This document shows positions 34,931 to 42,763 of a DNA stretch of 42,763 nt, piece by piece. The translations under genes were made by a program, and so were the position numbers. The stretch covers positions 1-42,763 of the forward strand of contig JAURIG010000006.1 of NCBI GenBank assembly GCA_030832905.1, in the 5' to 3' direction. This DNA comes from Bacteroidota bacterium (GTDB lineage: Bacteria > Bacteroidota > Bacteroidia > NS11-12g > UBA955). Positions within the stretch are counted from its first letter, which is position 1; each line of letters starts with the position of its first letter. The notes below the pieces were generated by a model that was given only the letters and a program-made list of their open reading frames with translations, was not told where the DNA came from and did not search any database.

Positions 34931-36613
34931 ATGAAACGTATCACACTTATCGCATTGGCTTTGTTGTCAGCATTTGCACAAGCCGAAAACATTAAAATTA
35001 GTAAGCCAAAGCCTAGCAAAGCATTGGTGTATTTATCTGGGGCAGAATTGTCATATCGCAACAATTTGTATTTGAATTCTGGGGTCCACGACATTGTGAT
35101 AGATGGCGTGTCACCAATCTTGGATGAAAACAGTATTTCTGCTTATTTAAAAGGCGGAACTGTCATTGATGCCCGAAAAGAAGTGTATTACACCGAAACC
35201 AAAACCCCAATCGCTCAGCATCAGAAATATTACTACTTCATCCAAAAAATCAATGATTCTATTGAAGACGTTGAATGGGAAATTAAAGATTGCAGCAATA
35301 AATTGATTGCTTTGGGCAAGGAAAAACAACTTTTGTTGGGCAATAAAATGATCAGAGGGGAATTCACAAAAGACTCTTTGGCCTTACTGAAAGCTAGCTT
35401 AGATCTATTAAAGGTGAGATTGAGAACCATAGACGACGAGTCTTTGGTGCAAGAAAAACGCAATGGCAGAATGGAGAAGCTCTTAAATCAGTTAAATGCC
35501 CGTTTGACCTACTATACCAATTTGCAAAACAGTAATTTAAATACCATTGATCCTCAAAGTACACAACCCATTCATCAAATCATAGTAAGTGTTGATGTGC
35601 AAGAGGCGGGGAATTGTCAATTGGTGTTAAAGTATTTTGTGTATTCAGCCGGTTGGACCCCATTGATAGATATTATGGCAAGTGCCTCTAAGTCTTCCTT
35701 AAAGTTGATCCAAAGGGCCAAAGTTTACCAAAGTTCAGGGGTTGATTGGAAAGATATTGATTTGGTCTTGTCAACCAGTAATCCAAGTCAGACAAACGAT
35801 AAACCAATTTTATCCATTTGGAATCTGTATTTTGGTTACCCTAATTCTTATCCAGCCAAGGTGAATAAGGCCATGTCGAGGTCTATGTATAATGAAGTAA
35901 TGAAGCCTGAGGTAGCAACAAAATCATTGGCTATTCAGGACGATGCGGATGGACAATCTTTTGATGCCAATCAAATGGAGCCTGTTTTTACAGTAGATGA
36001 GTCGGTTATGCGCATTGAATACACCATTAAATCTTCCACTAATATTGCCTCTGATAACAAACCTCATCATGTGGTCATTAATAGCACAGACGTGCCATAT
36101 ACCATGGCGTATTCAGCTGTGCCGAAATTGGATCCAGATGCTTTTTTGATGGGTAAATTAGTAGGGTGGGAGGACTTGAATTTATTGCCTTCTTCAGCCC
36201 GTTTGTACTTTGATGAGTCTTTTATTGGTACAACCACCATTGATCCTCAAACCACTTCTGATACCTTACTCATAAATTTAGGGCGCGATAAAGAAGTAGT
36301 GATGAAACGCATTACACTTAAGGAGAAATGTAAGGAACAAGTTTTAAGTGATTATAAGGTGCACACCAAATCCTATGAAATCACCATTAGAAATACCAAA
36401 GCCATTGCACTTGATTTTGACCTAGAAGATCAAATTCCGGTGTCAAGCGATCCGAATATTAAAATCAATCTTGTTGATAAAGATGGCGCTAATCTGAATG
36501 AGTTGAATGGGCAATTATCATGGCATTTTAAGTTGAAGCCAAAAGAAACCAAAAAAGTAAGATTTACTTACGAGGTTAAATATCCTAAAGATAAGTTTAT
36601 TCAAGGGCTTTAA
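34931..36613 (+). CDS. MuiA-like protein (DUF4140/DUF4139)
   Basis: The 560-residue protein has a signal peptide (MKRITLIALALLSAFAQA). The N-terminal DUF4140 region starts with KALVYLSGAEL; a coiled-coil-like stretch around residues 95-185 follows; then the DUF4139 region begins near SAGWTPLIDI and ends YEVKYPKDKFIQGL. This layout is that of the mucoidy-inhibitor MuiA family, whose biochemical role is not settled. A gap of 52 nt separates it from the dioxygenase gene with no clear promoter. Its stop overlaps the end of the convergent UspA gene by 4 bases. Confidence 0.85.
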   Translation: MKRITLIALALLSAFAQAENIKISKPKPSKALVYLSGAELSYRNNLYLNSGVHDIVIDGVSPILDENSISAYLKGGTVIDARKEVYYTETKTPIAQHQKYYYFIQKINDSIEDVEWEIKDCSNKLIALGKEKQLLLGNKMIRGEFTKDSLALLKASLDLLKVRLRTIDDESLVQEKRNGRMEKLLNQLNARLTYYTNLQNSNLNTIDPQSTQPIHQIIVSVDVQEAGNCQLVLKYFVYSAGWTPLIDIMASASKSSLKLIQRAKVYQSSGVDWKDIDLVLSTSNPSQTNDKPILSIWNLYFGYPNSYPAKVNKAMSRSMYNEVMKPEVATKSLAIQDDADGQSFDANQMEPVFTVDESVMRIEYTIKSSTNIASDNKPHHVVINSTDVPYTMAYSAVPKLDPDAFLMGKLVGWEDLNLLPSSARLYFDESFIGTTTIDPQTTSDTLLINLGRDKEVVMKRITLKEKCKEQVLSDYKVHTKSYEITIRNTKAIALDFDLEDQIPVSSDPNIKINLVDKDGANLNELNGQLSWHFKLKPKETKKVRFTYEVKYPKDKFIQGL

Positions 36614-37419
36614 TACCCTGTTGCGCCGTGTTTGCCTATGTTGCGTGCATGTATGCTCATAACTGGTATTGGTGAAGTGCTTACCAGTTGTTGAGCATAT
36701 GTGCCCATAAAAAAACTATTAGAGTTTTCGGTCTCAGTCATAATACTGATCAAGTCACATTGTTCTGCTTGGGCCATTTTGATACAGCTTTCGGCTACAT
36801 TTTGACCAAAGCTTTCAATGGTATCATTGCGAATGCCTTCACGGTTTAATATGGTTTCAATTTGCTGGGCATACACTTCCAAACGCTTTTTGGTGTCATC
36901 GCTATGGGATTTGCTGGTTTTGCCGATTAGGACCTCTGCATCAAAGCCTTTGGCAATCTTTAATACCCAATTCACTTTTTGCCTGGTTTCTTCGCTGTCA
37001 TCAAGGGGTAATAATATTTTTTGAAAGCCATTGAAACCGTTGCAGTCGTTTTGCAATGTTATAACAGGGCATTGTGAAGTACTTATAACCTTAAAGGCAT
37101 TGCTGCCAACCCAGAACTGTTGCCAGCCGGTAATGCCATAGGCGCCCATGATAATGATGTCTGCGTCCATTTCCTTTTCAGCTTTGTTAATGGCTCTGCA
37201 AATGTTACCACTGCGTTCCATGAAAGTGAATTTGACTTGCTCTTGGGTGCAGATGTTTTGAATGGTGTCTAGCAGGTTACTTGGGGTCTTGTCTGTATTC
37301 ACATGCAGCACAAAAAGTTTTGCTTGGTGAATTCTACTCATGATGGCTGCTGTTTTTAATGCTCCTGTAGCTGATGGTGAATCAACAAATGGAACTAAAA
37401 TGTTTTCTAGTTTAATCAT
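36610..37419 (-). CDS. Tandem universal stress protein (UspA family)
   Basis: The 269-residue protein is built from two Usp domains. The first (to about residue 140) ends with GAYGITGWQQFWVGSNAFKVI, a G2xG9xGS-type nucleotide motif, then CPVITL. The second has SIMTETENSNSFFMGTYAQQLV, where the glycines of the motif are mostly lost, so it may not bind ATP. Usp proteins respond to stress and often bind ATP. It overlaps the MuiA-like gene tail-to-tail by 4 nt. A weak -7-like TTAGTTTG (37436-37443, minus) lies 16 nt before the ATG. Confidence 0.9.
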   Translation of the reverse strand: MIKLENILVPFVDSPSATGALKTAAIMSRIHQAKLFVLHVNTDKTPSNLLDTIQNICTQEQVKFTFMERSGNICRAINKAEKEMDADIIIMGAYGITGWQQFWVGSNAFKVISTSQCPVITLQNDCNGFNGFQKILLPLDDSEETRQKVNWVLKIAKGFDAEVLIGKTSKSHSDDTKKRLEVYAQQIETILNREGIRNDTIESFGQNVAESCIKMAQAEQCDLISIMTETENSNSFFMGTYAQQLVSTSPIPVMSIHARNIGKHGATGY

Positions 37420-37528
37420 GGTTTTTGTACAATTTCAAACTAAATCAAAATAATTGCATATATGAGCACAAAACCCGAATTAATTGGCTGATTTTCAAGA
37501 CACCCAAATAGATGACTAAAATTATGCC

Positions 37529-37560
37529 TTTGTCTTTCTGCATTAAAAGTGTTTAGTTTG
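37529..37560 (+). promoter_or_regulatory. Promoter of hemW
   Basis: TTTG (37529-37532), 20 nt, then TTAGTTTG (37553-37560), which differs from TAnnTTTG at one base. Only 4 nt separate it from the hemW ATG, so the mRNA is predicted to be leaderless. Confidence 0.6.
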
Positions 37561-37564
37561 CAGT

Positions 37565-38677
37565 ATGTCAGGTATTTACATTCATATTCCATTTTGTAAA
37601 CAAGCCTGTATTTATTGTAATTTTTATTTCACCACCCAGCTGAACAAGCAGTCGATTTTTATCGATTCTTTGCTAAAAGAGATGGCATTAAGAGCTGCGG
37701 AATTTCCTTCTACTTTAGAAACAATATACTTCGGCGGAGGTACGCCTTCATTCGTCGAGCCTCAAAGCATAGAACGCATTCTCTTGGCCATCAAAGGGCG
37801 TTTTCCACAGGCTAATTGGCGAGAAATTACCTTAGAGGCCAACCCTGATGATATGACCGATGCCCATTTAAAAGCTTGGAAAGCGATAGGCATTTCCCGT
37901 TTAAGTGTGGGCGTTCAAAGTTTTCATGATCACCATCTTCAATGGATGCACAGGGCACATAATGCGCAAACTGCAAAAGAGGCTTTAAGCAAAGCCAAAA
38001 CATATGGATTTGAATTGAGCCTTGATTTGATTTTTGGTATTCCTGGTTCAAGTCAATCAGAGTGGTTGCACAATTTGGATACTGCTTTGCAATTTGATCC
38101 GGAGCATTTGTCTTGCTATGGCTTAACGCTCGAAGAGAAAACGGCTTGGTTTAAATTATTACAAAAGGGCAAAGCAAGTGCAATAGATGAAAAAGCCAGT
38201 CTTGAACAATTTCAGTTGACCATGTCATACTTAGCTCAAAAGGGCTGGGTACAATACGAAATCAGTAATTACGCTAAGCCGGGTCATTGGGCTGTGCACA
38301 ATACCGCCTATTGGCAAAGTAAAGTATATATTGGTTTGGGGCCTTCTGCGCATTCTTTTAATGGCCTTGAGCGCTCTTGGAATGTAGCGGATTTGAAAGC
38401 GTATTCTGAGGCTATTGAAGCGGGGAATATACCCATTCAGAGAGAAGTGTTAAGTCAAGAGAATCAATTCAATGAATACCTTATGACCCGCCTTAGAACC
38501 ATTTGGGGCGCGGATATCAATGCACTCAAACAATTCAATTGTTCAATGGTGGATTTTGAAAAGCAATTGCAAAAATGGTTGGATTCTGGCCACGTTCAAA
38601 TGCAAGATCAGCTATTGACTTTAACGCCAGAAGGGAAATTGATGGCGGATGCTATCGCTGCAGACTTGTTTGTTTAA
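37565..38677 (+). CDS. hemW: HemW-like radical SAM protein
   Basis: The 370-residue protein has the radical-SAM cluster motif CKQACIYC (Cys11, Cys15, Cys18), then GGGTPSF and LEANPDD and RLSVGVQSF, all typical of HemW. The C-terminal HemN-like region follows (YEISNYAKPGH, GLGPSAHSF). HemW acts as a heme chaperone; older annotations call it an oxygen-independent coproporphyrinogen oxidase, but it lacks the extra cysteine of HemN. The start matches the family (MSGIYIHIPFC). Its stop overlaps the end of purQ by 4 nt on the other strand. Confidence 0.93.
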   Translation: MSGIYIHIPFCKQACIYCNFYFTTQLNKQSIFIDSLLKEMALRAAEFPSTLETIYFGGGTPSFVEPQSIERILLAIKGRFPQANWREITLEANPDDMTDAHLKAWKAIGISRLSVGVQSFHDHHLQWMHRAHNAQTAKEALSKAKTYGFELSLDLIFGIPGSSQSEWLHNLDTALQFDPEHLSCYGLTLEEKTAWFKLLQKGKASAIDEKASLEQFQLTMSYLAQKGWVQYEISNYAKPGHWAVHNTAYWQSKVYIGLGPSAHSFNGLERSWNVADLKAYSEAIEAGNIPIQREVLSQENQFNEYLMTRLRTIWGADINALKQFNCSMVDFEKQLQKWLDSGHVQMQDQLLTLTPEGKLMADAIAADLFV

Positions 38678-39372
38678 GCCATTTCAGCAATGGGCTGAAC
38701 AATGCTCTTGAACACCAATTGACCATCAGTATTTAATAAGTGTTCAGCAAAACAACGCTCAGGATGTGGCATCATGCCAAATACATTTTTGCCAGCATTG
38801 CAAATGCCAGCAATGTTATTTAGAGAGCCATTTGGGTTAGAGTCATCTGTTACTTCACCTTGTTCATTGCAATATCTGAACATTACTTGGCCGTTGGCTT
38901 CAATGGTTTTAAGGGTGGCTTCGTCAGCATAATAACGGCCTTCTCCATGTGCAATTGGAATTTTATAGGCTTTGTTGGCGTCTAATAAATGGGTTGTCAA
39001 TAAGTTGGTGTTACCCGGTTTCAACCAAACGTTTTTGCAAGCAAATTGTTGGTGGTTGTTGCGCAATAGCGCACCGGGTAATAAACCGCTTTCGCATAGG
39101 ATTTGAAAGCCGTTACAAATGCCCATTACATAGCCACCTTTATTGGCATGCTCAATTACACTTTGCATAATTGGGCTCAATTTGGCAATCGCACCGCTTC
39201 TTAAGTAATCGCCATAACTGAAGCCTCCAGGTAAAAACACAAAGTCAACGCCTTTAAGGTCAGTGTCTTTGTGCCACAATTCTTGAACTGGGTGTTCTGT
39301 AAGTGTGCTAAGGGTTTCAATTAAGTCGCGGTCACAATTAGAACCAGGGAATATTACTACGCCAAATTTCAT
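38674..39372 (-). CDS. purQ: PurQ, glutaminase subunit of FGAM synthetase
   Basis: The 232-residue protein is a class I glutamine amidotransferase: FPGSNCDRD at the start, PGGFSYGDYLR, the nucleophile Cys86 in GICNGFQIL, and PHPER near residue 202. With PurL and PurS it makes FGAM in purine synthesis. The separate subunit implies a split PurLQS system rather than the single long PurL common in some Bacteroidota. No purL or purS gene is visible in this window. Confidence 0.95.
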   Translation of the reverse strand: MKFGVVIFPGSNCDRDLIETLSTLTEHPVQELWHKDTDLKGVDFVFLPGGFSYGDYLRSGAIAKLSPIMQSVIEHANKGGYVMGICNGFQILCESGLLPGALLRNNHQQFACKNVWLKPGNTNLLTTHLLDANKAYKIPIAHGEGRYYADEATLKTIEANGQVMFRYCNEQGEVTDDSNPNGSLNNIAGICNAGKNVFGMMPHPERCFAEHLLNTDGQLVFKSIVQPIAEMA

Positions 39373-39376
39373 GGAG

Positions 39377-39384
39377 CAAATTTA
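39377..39384 (-). promoter_or_regulatory. -7 element for purQ
   Basis: Minus-strand TAAATTTG matches TAnnTTTG exactly and ends 4 nt before the purQ ATG, predicting a leaderless mRNA. No good -33 element is seen. Confidence 0.55.
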
Positions 39385-39440
39385 ACTAAAATCAAACAAT
39401 AAGTTATGCGCTAAAAATGCACATTCTGTGCTCACTTGAC

Positions 39441-39448
39441 TATATTTG
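39441..39448 (+). promoter_or_regulatory. -7 element for the spermidine-synthase-like gene
   Basis: TATATTTG matches TAnnTTTG exactly, 18 nt before the ATG at 39467. It also overlaps a TTG at 39446 that would otherwise be a possible start, which argues against that start. The -33 position is unclear. Confidence 0.5.
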
Positions 39449-39466
39449 CCCCAATTCATTCGTCAA

Positions 39467-40114
39467 ATGGTTGCCAAAAAAATGTTGAGTTATGTGCTGC
39501 CTCAAACCATTGAAGCCGGCAAAACGGCTTTGGGCCAGACCTATGAAGTGAATTATGAAAATGGCCATAAGGTTTTGAATTCTGCCAATGTTAATTATAG
39601 TTTTGGAAGCTTGCATCAAATCATGTTGAAAGGCATAGTGGAAGTCTTAAAAACCCATCAGCCTAAAAATATTTTAATGCTGGGTTTAGGGGCAGGTTCT
39701 GCACTTCAAATTCTTCAAAATAAGTGTCATTGGCCCTATACAGTAACTGCCGTTGAAATCGATCCTGAAATTGTTGCGCTTGCTCAATTACATTTTGGTT
39801 TGAATCAATATAAGCATTTGTCAATTCAGGTGGCAGATGCCGCTACAGCTGTTCAAAATTTTGAGCCCAATCAATTTGATTTGATCATTGATGATGTGTT
39901 TTGGGACGATATCATTCCAACGTTTTGTTTGTCAGAGCAGTACTTGCAAGCCATTCAGCGCATATTGAGTTCTGAGGGGGTTTATTGGCGAAACACAATG
40001 GCGAATGATCAGTCTGATAATTACCAGCAACGCTATGAGCAGCATTTTCCTAAAGTGCATTTTTTAACCCATAAGCAATATGGGAATAAACTGTATTTTT
40101 GTCAAAAATCATGA
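39467..40114 (+). CDS. Spermidine-synthase-like class I SAM-fold protein
   Basis: With the ATG at 39467, the protein has 215 residues. It has a Rossmann core: NILMLGLGAGSALQIL (motif I), TAVEIDPEIVALAQ (motif II), VADAATAVQNF and FDLIIDDVFWDD. That is the pattern of the spermidine synthase/fused methyltransferase family. The N-terminal beta domain of true SpeE is short here, so the reaction is uncertain: polyamine synthesis or methyl transfer. Its stop overlaps the next ATG (ATGA, 40111-40114), so it is coupled to the UMF1-type transporter. Confidence 0.8.
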   Translation: MVAKKMLSYVLPQTIEAGKTALGQTYEVNYENGHKVLNSANVNYSFGSLHQIMLKGIVEVLKTHQPKNILMLGLGAGSALQILQNKCHWPYTVTAVEIDPEIVALAQLHFGLNQYKHLSIQVADAATAVQNFEPNQFDLIIDDVFWDDIIPTFCLSEQYLQAIQRILSSEGVYWRNTMANDQSDNYQQRYEQHFPKVHFLTHKQYGNKLYFCQKS

Positions 40115-41487
40115 GTGACACTTCTAAAAACAATCCACGTGTGCTGAGTGCATGGTGCATGTATGATTGGGCCAATAGCGTATTTCCTTTAACCATTACT
40201 TCTGCTATATTTCCTGTGTATTGGAATAAGCAAACCAAAGCGGGAATAGAGGTGTTGGGGATGCACTTAACCGATTCAATTTTGTTCGCATACTGCTTGT
40301 CGTTTGCTTACATCATCATTGCCTTAATCAATCCAATTTTAAGTGGGGTGGCTGATAATTCCGGCAACAAAAAACAATTCATGAAGGCCTTTGTGTATTT
40401 AGGCGCTTTGAGTTGTTTCGGGATGTACTTTTTTGATCAAAACCACATCTACATTGGCGTGCTTACTTTTATTTTAGGCAGTGTTGGGTATGCCGGTAGT
40501 ATAGTGTTTTACAATGCGTATTTACCCGAAATCGCTACCGAAGACCGCTTTGATCGATTGAGTGCTAGAGGTTTTGCCATGGGGTACATTGGTGGTGTGT
40601 TGTTATTGGTTTTGAATTTGCTTATTATCTTAATGCCTCAATTGTTGTTTGATGTTGAAGCTTACACGCAAACTTTGTGGCAAACCCATGAATTTGCAAG
40701 CATGGCAGATGCTCAGGCTAAAGCCAAATCTTACTTTGCGGGCATGAGCAGCCGAATTGCTTTTGTGACGGTTGGGGTTTGGTGGTTGTTGTTTTCTTTA
40801 ATCCCTTTTTATTATCTGCCTAAATCAAACAGTACGGGCGCAAAAATATCATTTAAAAAAGGCTATCAAGAAATGCGTAAGGTCTGGCATCAATTAAAGC
40901 AAATGCCAGTGGCTAAAAGGTTTTTAGGGGCTTTCTTTTTTTACAGCATGGGCGTTCAAACCGTTATGTATGTTGCGGCCACCTTTGCGGATAAAGAATT
41001 GAAAATGCCTTCTGATAAATTGATCATGACCATTCTATTAATTCAATTGATAGCCATTGTTGGGGCTTATGCCTTTTCGAAATTGTCTCAGCGCATTGGG
41101 AATATTCATGCGTTGTTGTTGTTGAATCTGATCTGGATTGGGGTTTGCTTTGCCGCTTATTTTGTTTACAGTGTTTCTGCCTTTTATATTTTAGCCGCTG
41201 TGGTTGGATCTATCATGGGCGGTATTCAGAGTTTGTCACGCTCTAGTTTTGCGAAAATGATTCCTGCTAACAGTTCAGACACGACTTCCTTTTTTAGTTT
41301 CTATGAATTTTCAGAGAAGGTGGCCATTGCTATAGGGGTGTTTGTGTTTGGTGCAATTGAACACATTATGCGCCATTTAAATGGCAGCATCAGTATGCGT
41401 TATTCGGTCTTGAGTTTAATGCTGTTTTTTATGGTTGGTACTTTGTTGTTGTTTGGCATCAGAAAAAAATCATTACATGCCAATTAA
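40111..41487 (+). CDS. UMF1-type MFS transporter
   Basis: The 458-residue membrane protein has about 12 helices. The start region with AWCMYDWANSVFPLTITSAIFPVYW is the signature of the UMF1 (Atg22-like) branch of the major facilitator superfamily, followed by SGVADNSGNKKQFM. The late GGIQSLSRSSFAKMIP is also typical. Substrates are unknown in bacteria; yeast Atg22 exports amino acids from the vacuole. I use the ATG at 40111 (ATGA overlap) rather than a TTG at 40099. The stop overlaps the kinase gene by 11 nt. Confidence 0.88.
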   Translation: MSDTSKNNPRVLSAWCMYDWANSVFPLTITSAIFPVYWNKQTKAGIEVLGMHLTDSILFAYCLSFAYIIIALINPILSGVADNSGNKKQFMKAFVYLGALSCFGMYFFDQNHIYIGVLTFILGSVGYAGSIVFYNAYLPEIATEDRFDRLSARGFAMGYIGGVLLLVLNLLIILMPQLLFDVEAYTQTLWQTHEFASMADAQAKAKSYFAGMSSRIAFVTVGVWWLLFSLIPFYYLPKSNSTGAKISFKKGYQEMRKVWHQLKQMPVAKRFLGAFFFYSMGVQTVMYVAATFADKELKMPSDKLIMTILLIQLIAIVGAYAFSKLSQRIGNIHALLLLNLIWIGVCFAAYFVYSVSAFYILAAVVGSIMGGIQSLSRSSFAKMIPANSSDTTSFFSFYEFSEKVAIAIGVFVFGAIEHIMRHLNGSISMRYSVLSLMLFFMVGTLLLFGIRKKSLHAN

Positions 41488-41881
41488 AGAACTCATATTG
41501 TTAAGGGGCTTGCCTGGAGCAGGGAAGTCTACTTTAGCACAGGCTCTAGCCAATACTTCTGATTTGGTTTTGTCTGTTGATGATTATTTTACCAATGAGG
41601 CAGGGGAGTATCAGTTTGATTTTGCCAATAACCATTTGGCCTACAAGCAGTGTCAATCACAATGTGAAGCGGCTATGTTAAAGGCTGTGCCTCGAATATT
41701 CGTAGCCAATGTGTTCAGTATGGATTGGGAAATTCAACCGTATTTTGACTTGGCAAAAACCCACGCTTACAGAGTGCATGTAGCCACTGTTGAACATTAC
41801 CACTCAGGTCAAAATCAACATGGCGTAAGCGATGAACAATTATCAAAAATGGCAGAAAAGTTCAAGGTAGTTTTGAAATAA
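41477..41881 (+). CDS. Small P-loop kinase, N4BP2-like
   Basis: From the ATG at 41477 the protein has 134 residues: ELILLRGLPGAGKSTLAQAL (Walker A), then SVDDYFTNEAGEYQFD and a VFSMDWEIQPYFDLAKTHAYRVHV block. This resembles the AAA/polynucleotide-kinase-like proteins related to the N-terminal part of N4BP2. It may phosphorylate a nucleic acid end or a small molecule; the target is unknown. A 42-nt longer frame begins with a poor start, so I prefer this ATG. It overlaps the transporter stop by 11 nt, forming a three-gene unit with the upstream genes. Confidence 0.8.
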   Translation: MPIKELILLRGLPGAGKSTLAQALANTSDLVLSVDDYFTNEAGEYQFDFANNHLAYKQCQSQCEAAMLKAVPRIFVANVFSMDWEIQPYFDLAKTHAYRVHVATVEHYHSGQNQHGVSDEQLSKMAEKFKVVLK

Positions 41882-41915
41882 GGTTTTTTTTTGTATATTT
41901 ATCTTCTATAAAATT

Positions 41916-42194
41916 TTGGGTTTAAATGTGTCAAAGAATTTTAAGGCTACAAGTATTTTTTATTCTTTAGAAGATGGTTTCCATATCAGGCAATTTATAA
42001 CAGATCAATATAATAATGGTTTTGATATGGGATATGTAATGGGAGTGGGTGCAGATATTAATGCCGGCAATAGTTTGTTTCAATTGAATTTTCAAGCTAA
42101 AATTGGTACTAAGAACGTTTTTAATAGCAATAGTTTTTCCAGCAATACAGGATTTAATCATATCTTTGGCGTACAAATAGCATTTTTGTATTAA
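41916..42194 (+). pseudogene. Remnant of an outer-membrane beta-barrel protein
   Basis: This frame is open from 41877 and has no good ATG near its start; a TTG at 41916 would give 92 residues. The pattern is that of the last strands of a porT/OMP_b-brl type barrel: FDMGYVMGVGADI, QLNFQAKIGTKNVF and a closing HIFGVQIAFLY ending in an aromatic residue, as barrel proteins do. There is no signal peptide and no N-terminal part. Upstream comes only a T-run right after the kinase stop, so the 5' half seems to have been deleted. It may still be translated, but could not be exported alone. Confidence 0.55.
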
Positions 42195-42196
42195 TA

Positions 42197-42763
42197 ATGA
42201 GCAATGTCAGGTTTGTACTATGCTTTCTGGGATTATGGATGGGGGATTGTTATGCTCAAATTCAAACAGACATGGTGGTTGATAGGCCTGATATTACAGA
42301 ATCTCCATTTTCAGTTAACAAACATTTTGCACAGCTTGAAATGGGTTTTGATTACGTGCAGTCAAGGTCAAGTCATGCGTTTCAGTTGCCCAATGCATTG
42401 TTGAGATATGGTATAAGTAATTCAAGCGAGTTAAGACTAGGGGTTCAACATGGGATTATTCGCGATAGAAACTTTGCCAATGGTGTTTCAGAAGATTTTG
42501 CATTGCTTGGATTGAAAAAACAAGTATATAAATCACCTAATGCCAGATTCAATGCCGCTGTATTGACTAATGTTGCAATAGGGTTGTTAAATATTGGTCT
42601 AAGTAACACACAATATGAATTAATTTTAAGTGCTCAAAACGATTTCAAGAACAAAACCTCGTTAAATTATAATTTGGGATTGATAAGCAATTCTTCAAAC
42701 TTGTGTAAATTTTTATCAAGTAGTTATGCCTTCAAACTTCATAAAAACACAAGTGCATTTATA
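42197..42763 (+). CDS. Secreted transporter-like protein, phenol MetA-degradation type (5' part)
   Basis: The frame is open from the ATG at 42197 to the end of the window (189 codons), so the 3' end is missing. It starts with a signal peptide (MSNVRFVLCFLGLWMGDCYA), then VDRPDITESPFSVNKHFAQLEMGFDY and LRYGISNSSELRLGVQHG. This resembles the MetA-pathway/phenol-degradation transporter-like barrel family (PF13557), widely found in Bacteroidota and of unclear substrate. It starts 2 nt after the barrel remnant, so the two were probably one transcript. Confidence 0.72.
   Translation, partial: MSNVRFVLCFLGLWMGDCYAQIQTDMVVDRPDITESPFSVNKHFAQLEMGFDYVQSRSSHAFQLPNALLRYGISNSSELRLGVQHGIIRDRNFANGVSEDFALLGLKKQVYKSPNARFNAAVLTNVAIGLLNIGLSNTQYELILSAQNDFKNKTSLNYNLGLISNSSNLCKFLSSSYAFKLHKNTSAFI

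Noticed and set aside
39446-39466. TTG start for the spermidine-synthase-like gene
   Set aside because: The TTG is part of the TATATTTG promoter element; ATG at 39467 is a better start.
40099-40110. TTG start for the UMF1-type transporter
   Set aside because: The ATG at 40111 overlaps the previous stop as ATGA, a common coupling signal, and gives the usual N-terminus.

Overview
The window looks like chromosomal DNA of a Bacteroidota bacterium with low to moderate GC. Three things point there: the gldK-gldL-gldM-gldN block of type IX secretion (T9SS)/gliding genes, a T9SS C-terminal sorting domain in a small secreted protein, and repeated matches to the Bacteroidota promoter form (TTTG or TTG, 19-21 nt, then TAnnTTTG). 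The order within the phylum cannot be fixed from the sequence alone. No rRNA, tRNA, CRISPR array, insertion sequence or phage gene was seen.

Layout. 1-3702: 3' part of gldK, then gldL, gldM, gldN and a terminator. 3764-5630: typA/bipA with its own promoter. 5693-7048: a tiny Ala/Pro-rich lipoprotein, two stacked terminators, then a tightly overlapping trio (a sorting-domain-only secreted protein, an S4 RNA-binding protein, a GNAT acetyltransferase). 7049-11219 (minus): a NatA/NatB-type ABC exporter and an LTA-synthase-like membrane sulfatase. 11290-28260: one 32-gene translation locus (rpsL to rplQ, with fusA, secY, infA, rpoA) with a promoter at each of rpsL and infA, closed by a strong hairpin. 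28317-32048 (minus): a 1243-residue secreted TraB/GumN-type protein. 32094-33341 (minus): rpsF-rpsR-rplI. 33378-41881: mixed housekeeping genes (bacilliredoxin, extradiol dioxygenase-like protein, MuiA-like protein, tandem UspA, HemW, PurQ, spermidine-synthase-like protein, UMF1-type transporter, small P-loop kinase). 41877-42763: the C-terminal remnant of an outer-membrane barrel and the 5' part of a secreted transporter-like protein that runs off the window.

How the genes work together. GldK/L/M/N form the periplasmic ring and proton-driven motor of the T9SS, which exports proteins carrying the kind of C-terminal domain encoded at 6053. The large ribosomal locus makes 28 ribosomal proteins together with EF-G, the SecY channel, IF-1 and the RNA polymerase alpha subunit. 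TypA and the S6/S18/L9 operon add to the translation theme.

The points most worth a second look are the GC-rich, possibly recombined start of typA, the cargo-less T9SS sorting-domain protein, the giant TraB/GumN fusion with internal repeats, the infA promoter that overlaps the secY stop codon, loss of zinc ligands in L36, several mRNAs predicted to be nearly leaderless, palindromes placed on or beside promoters, and the truncated barrel gene near the right edge. I did not find a clear new multi-gene defence or mobile system.
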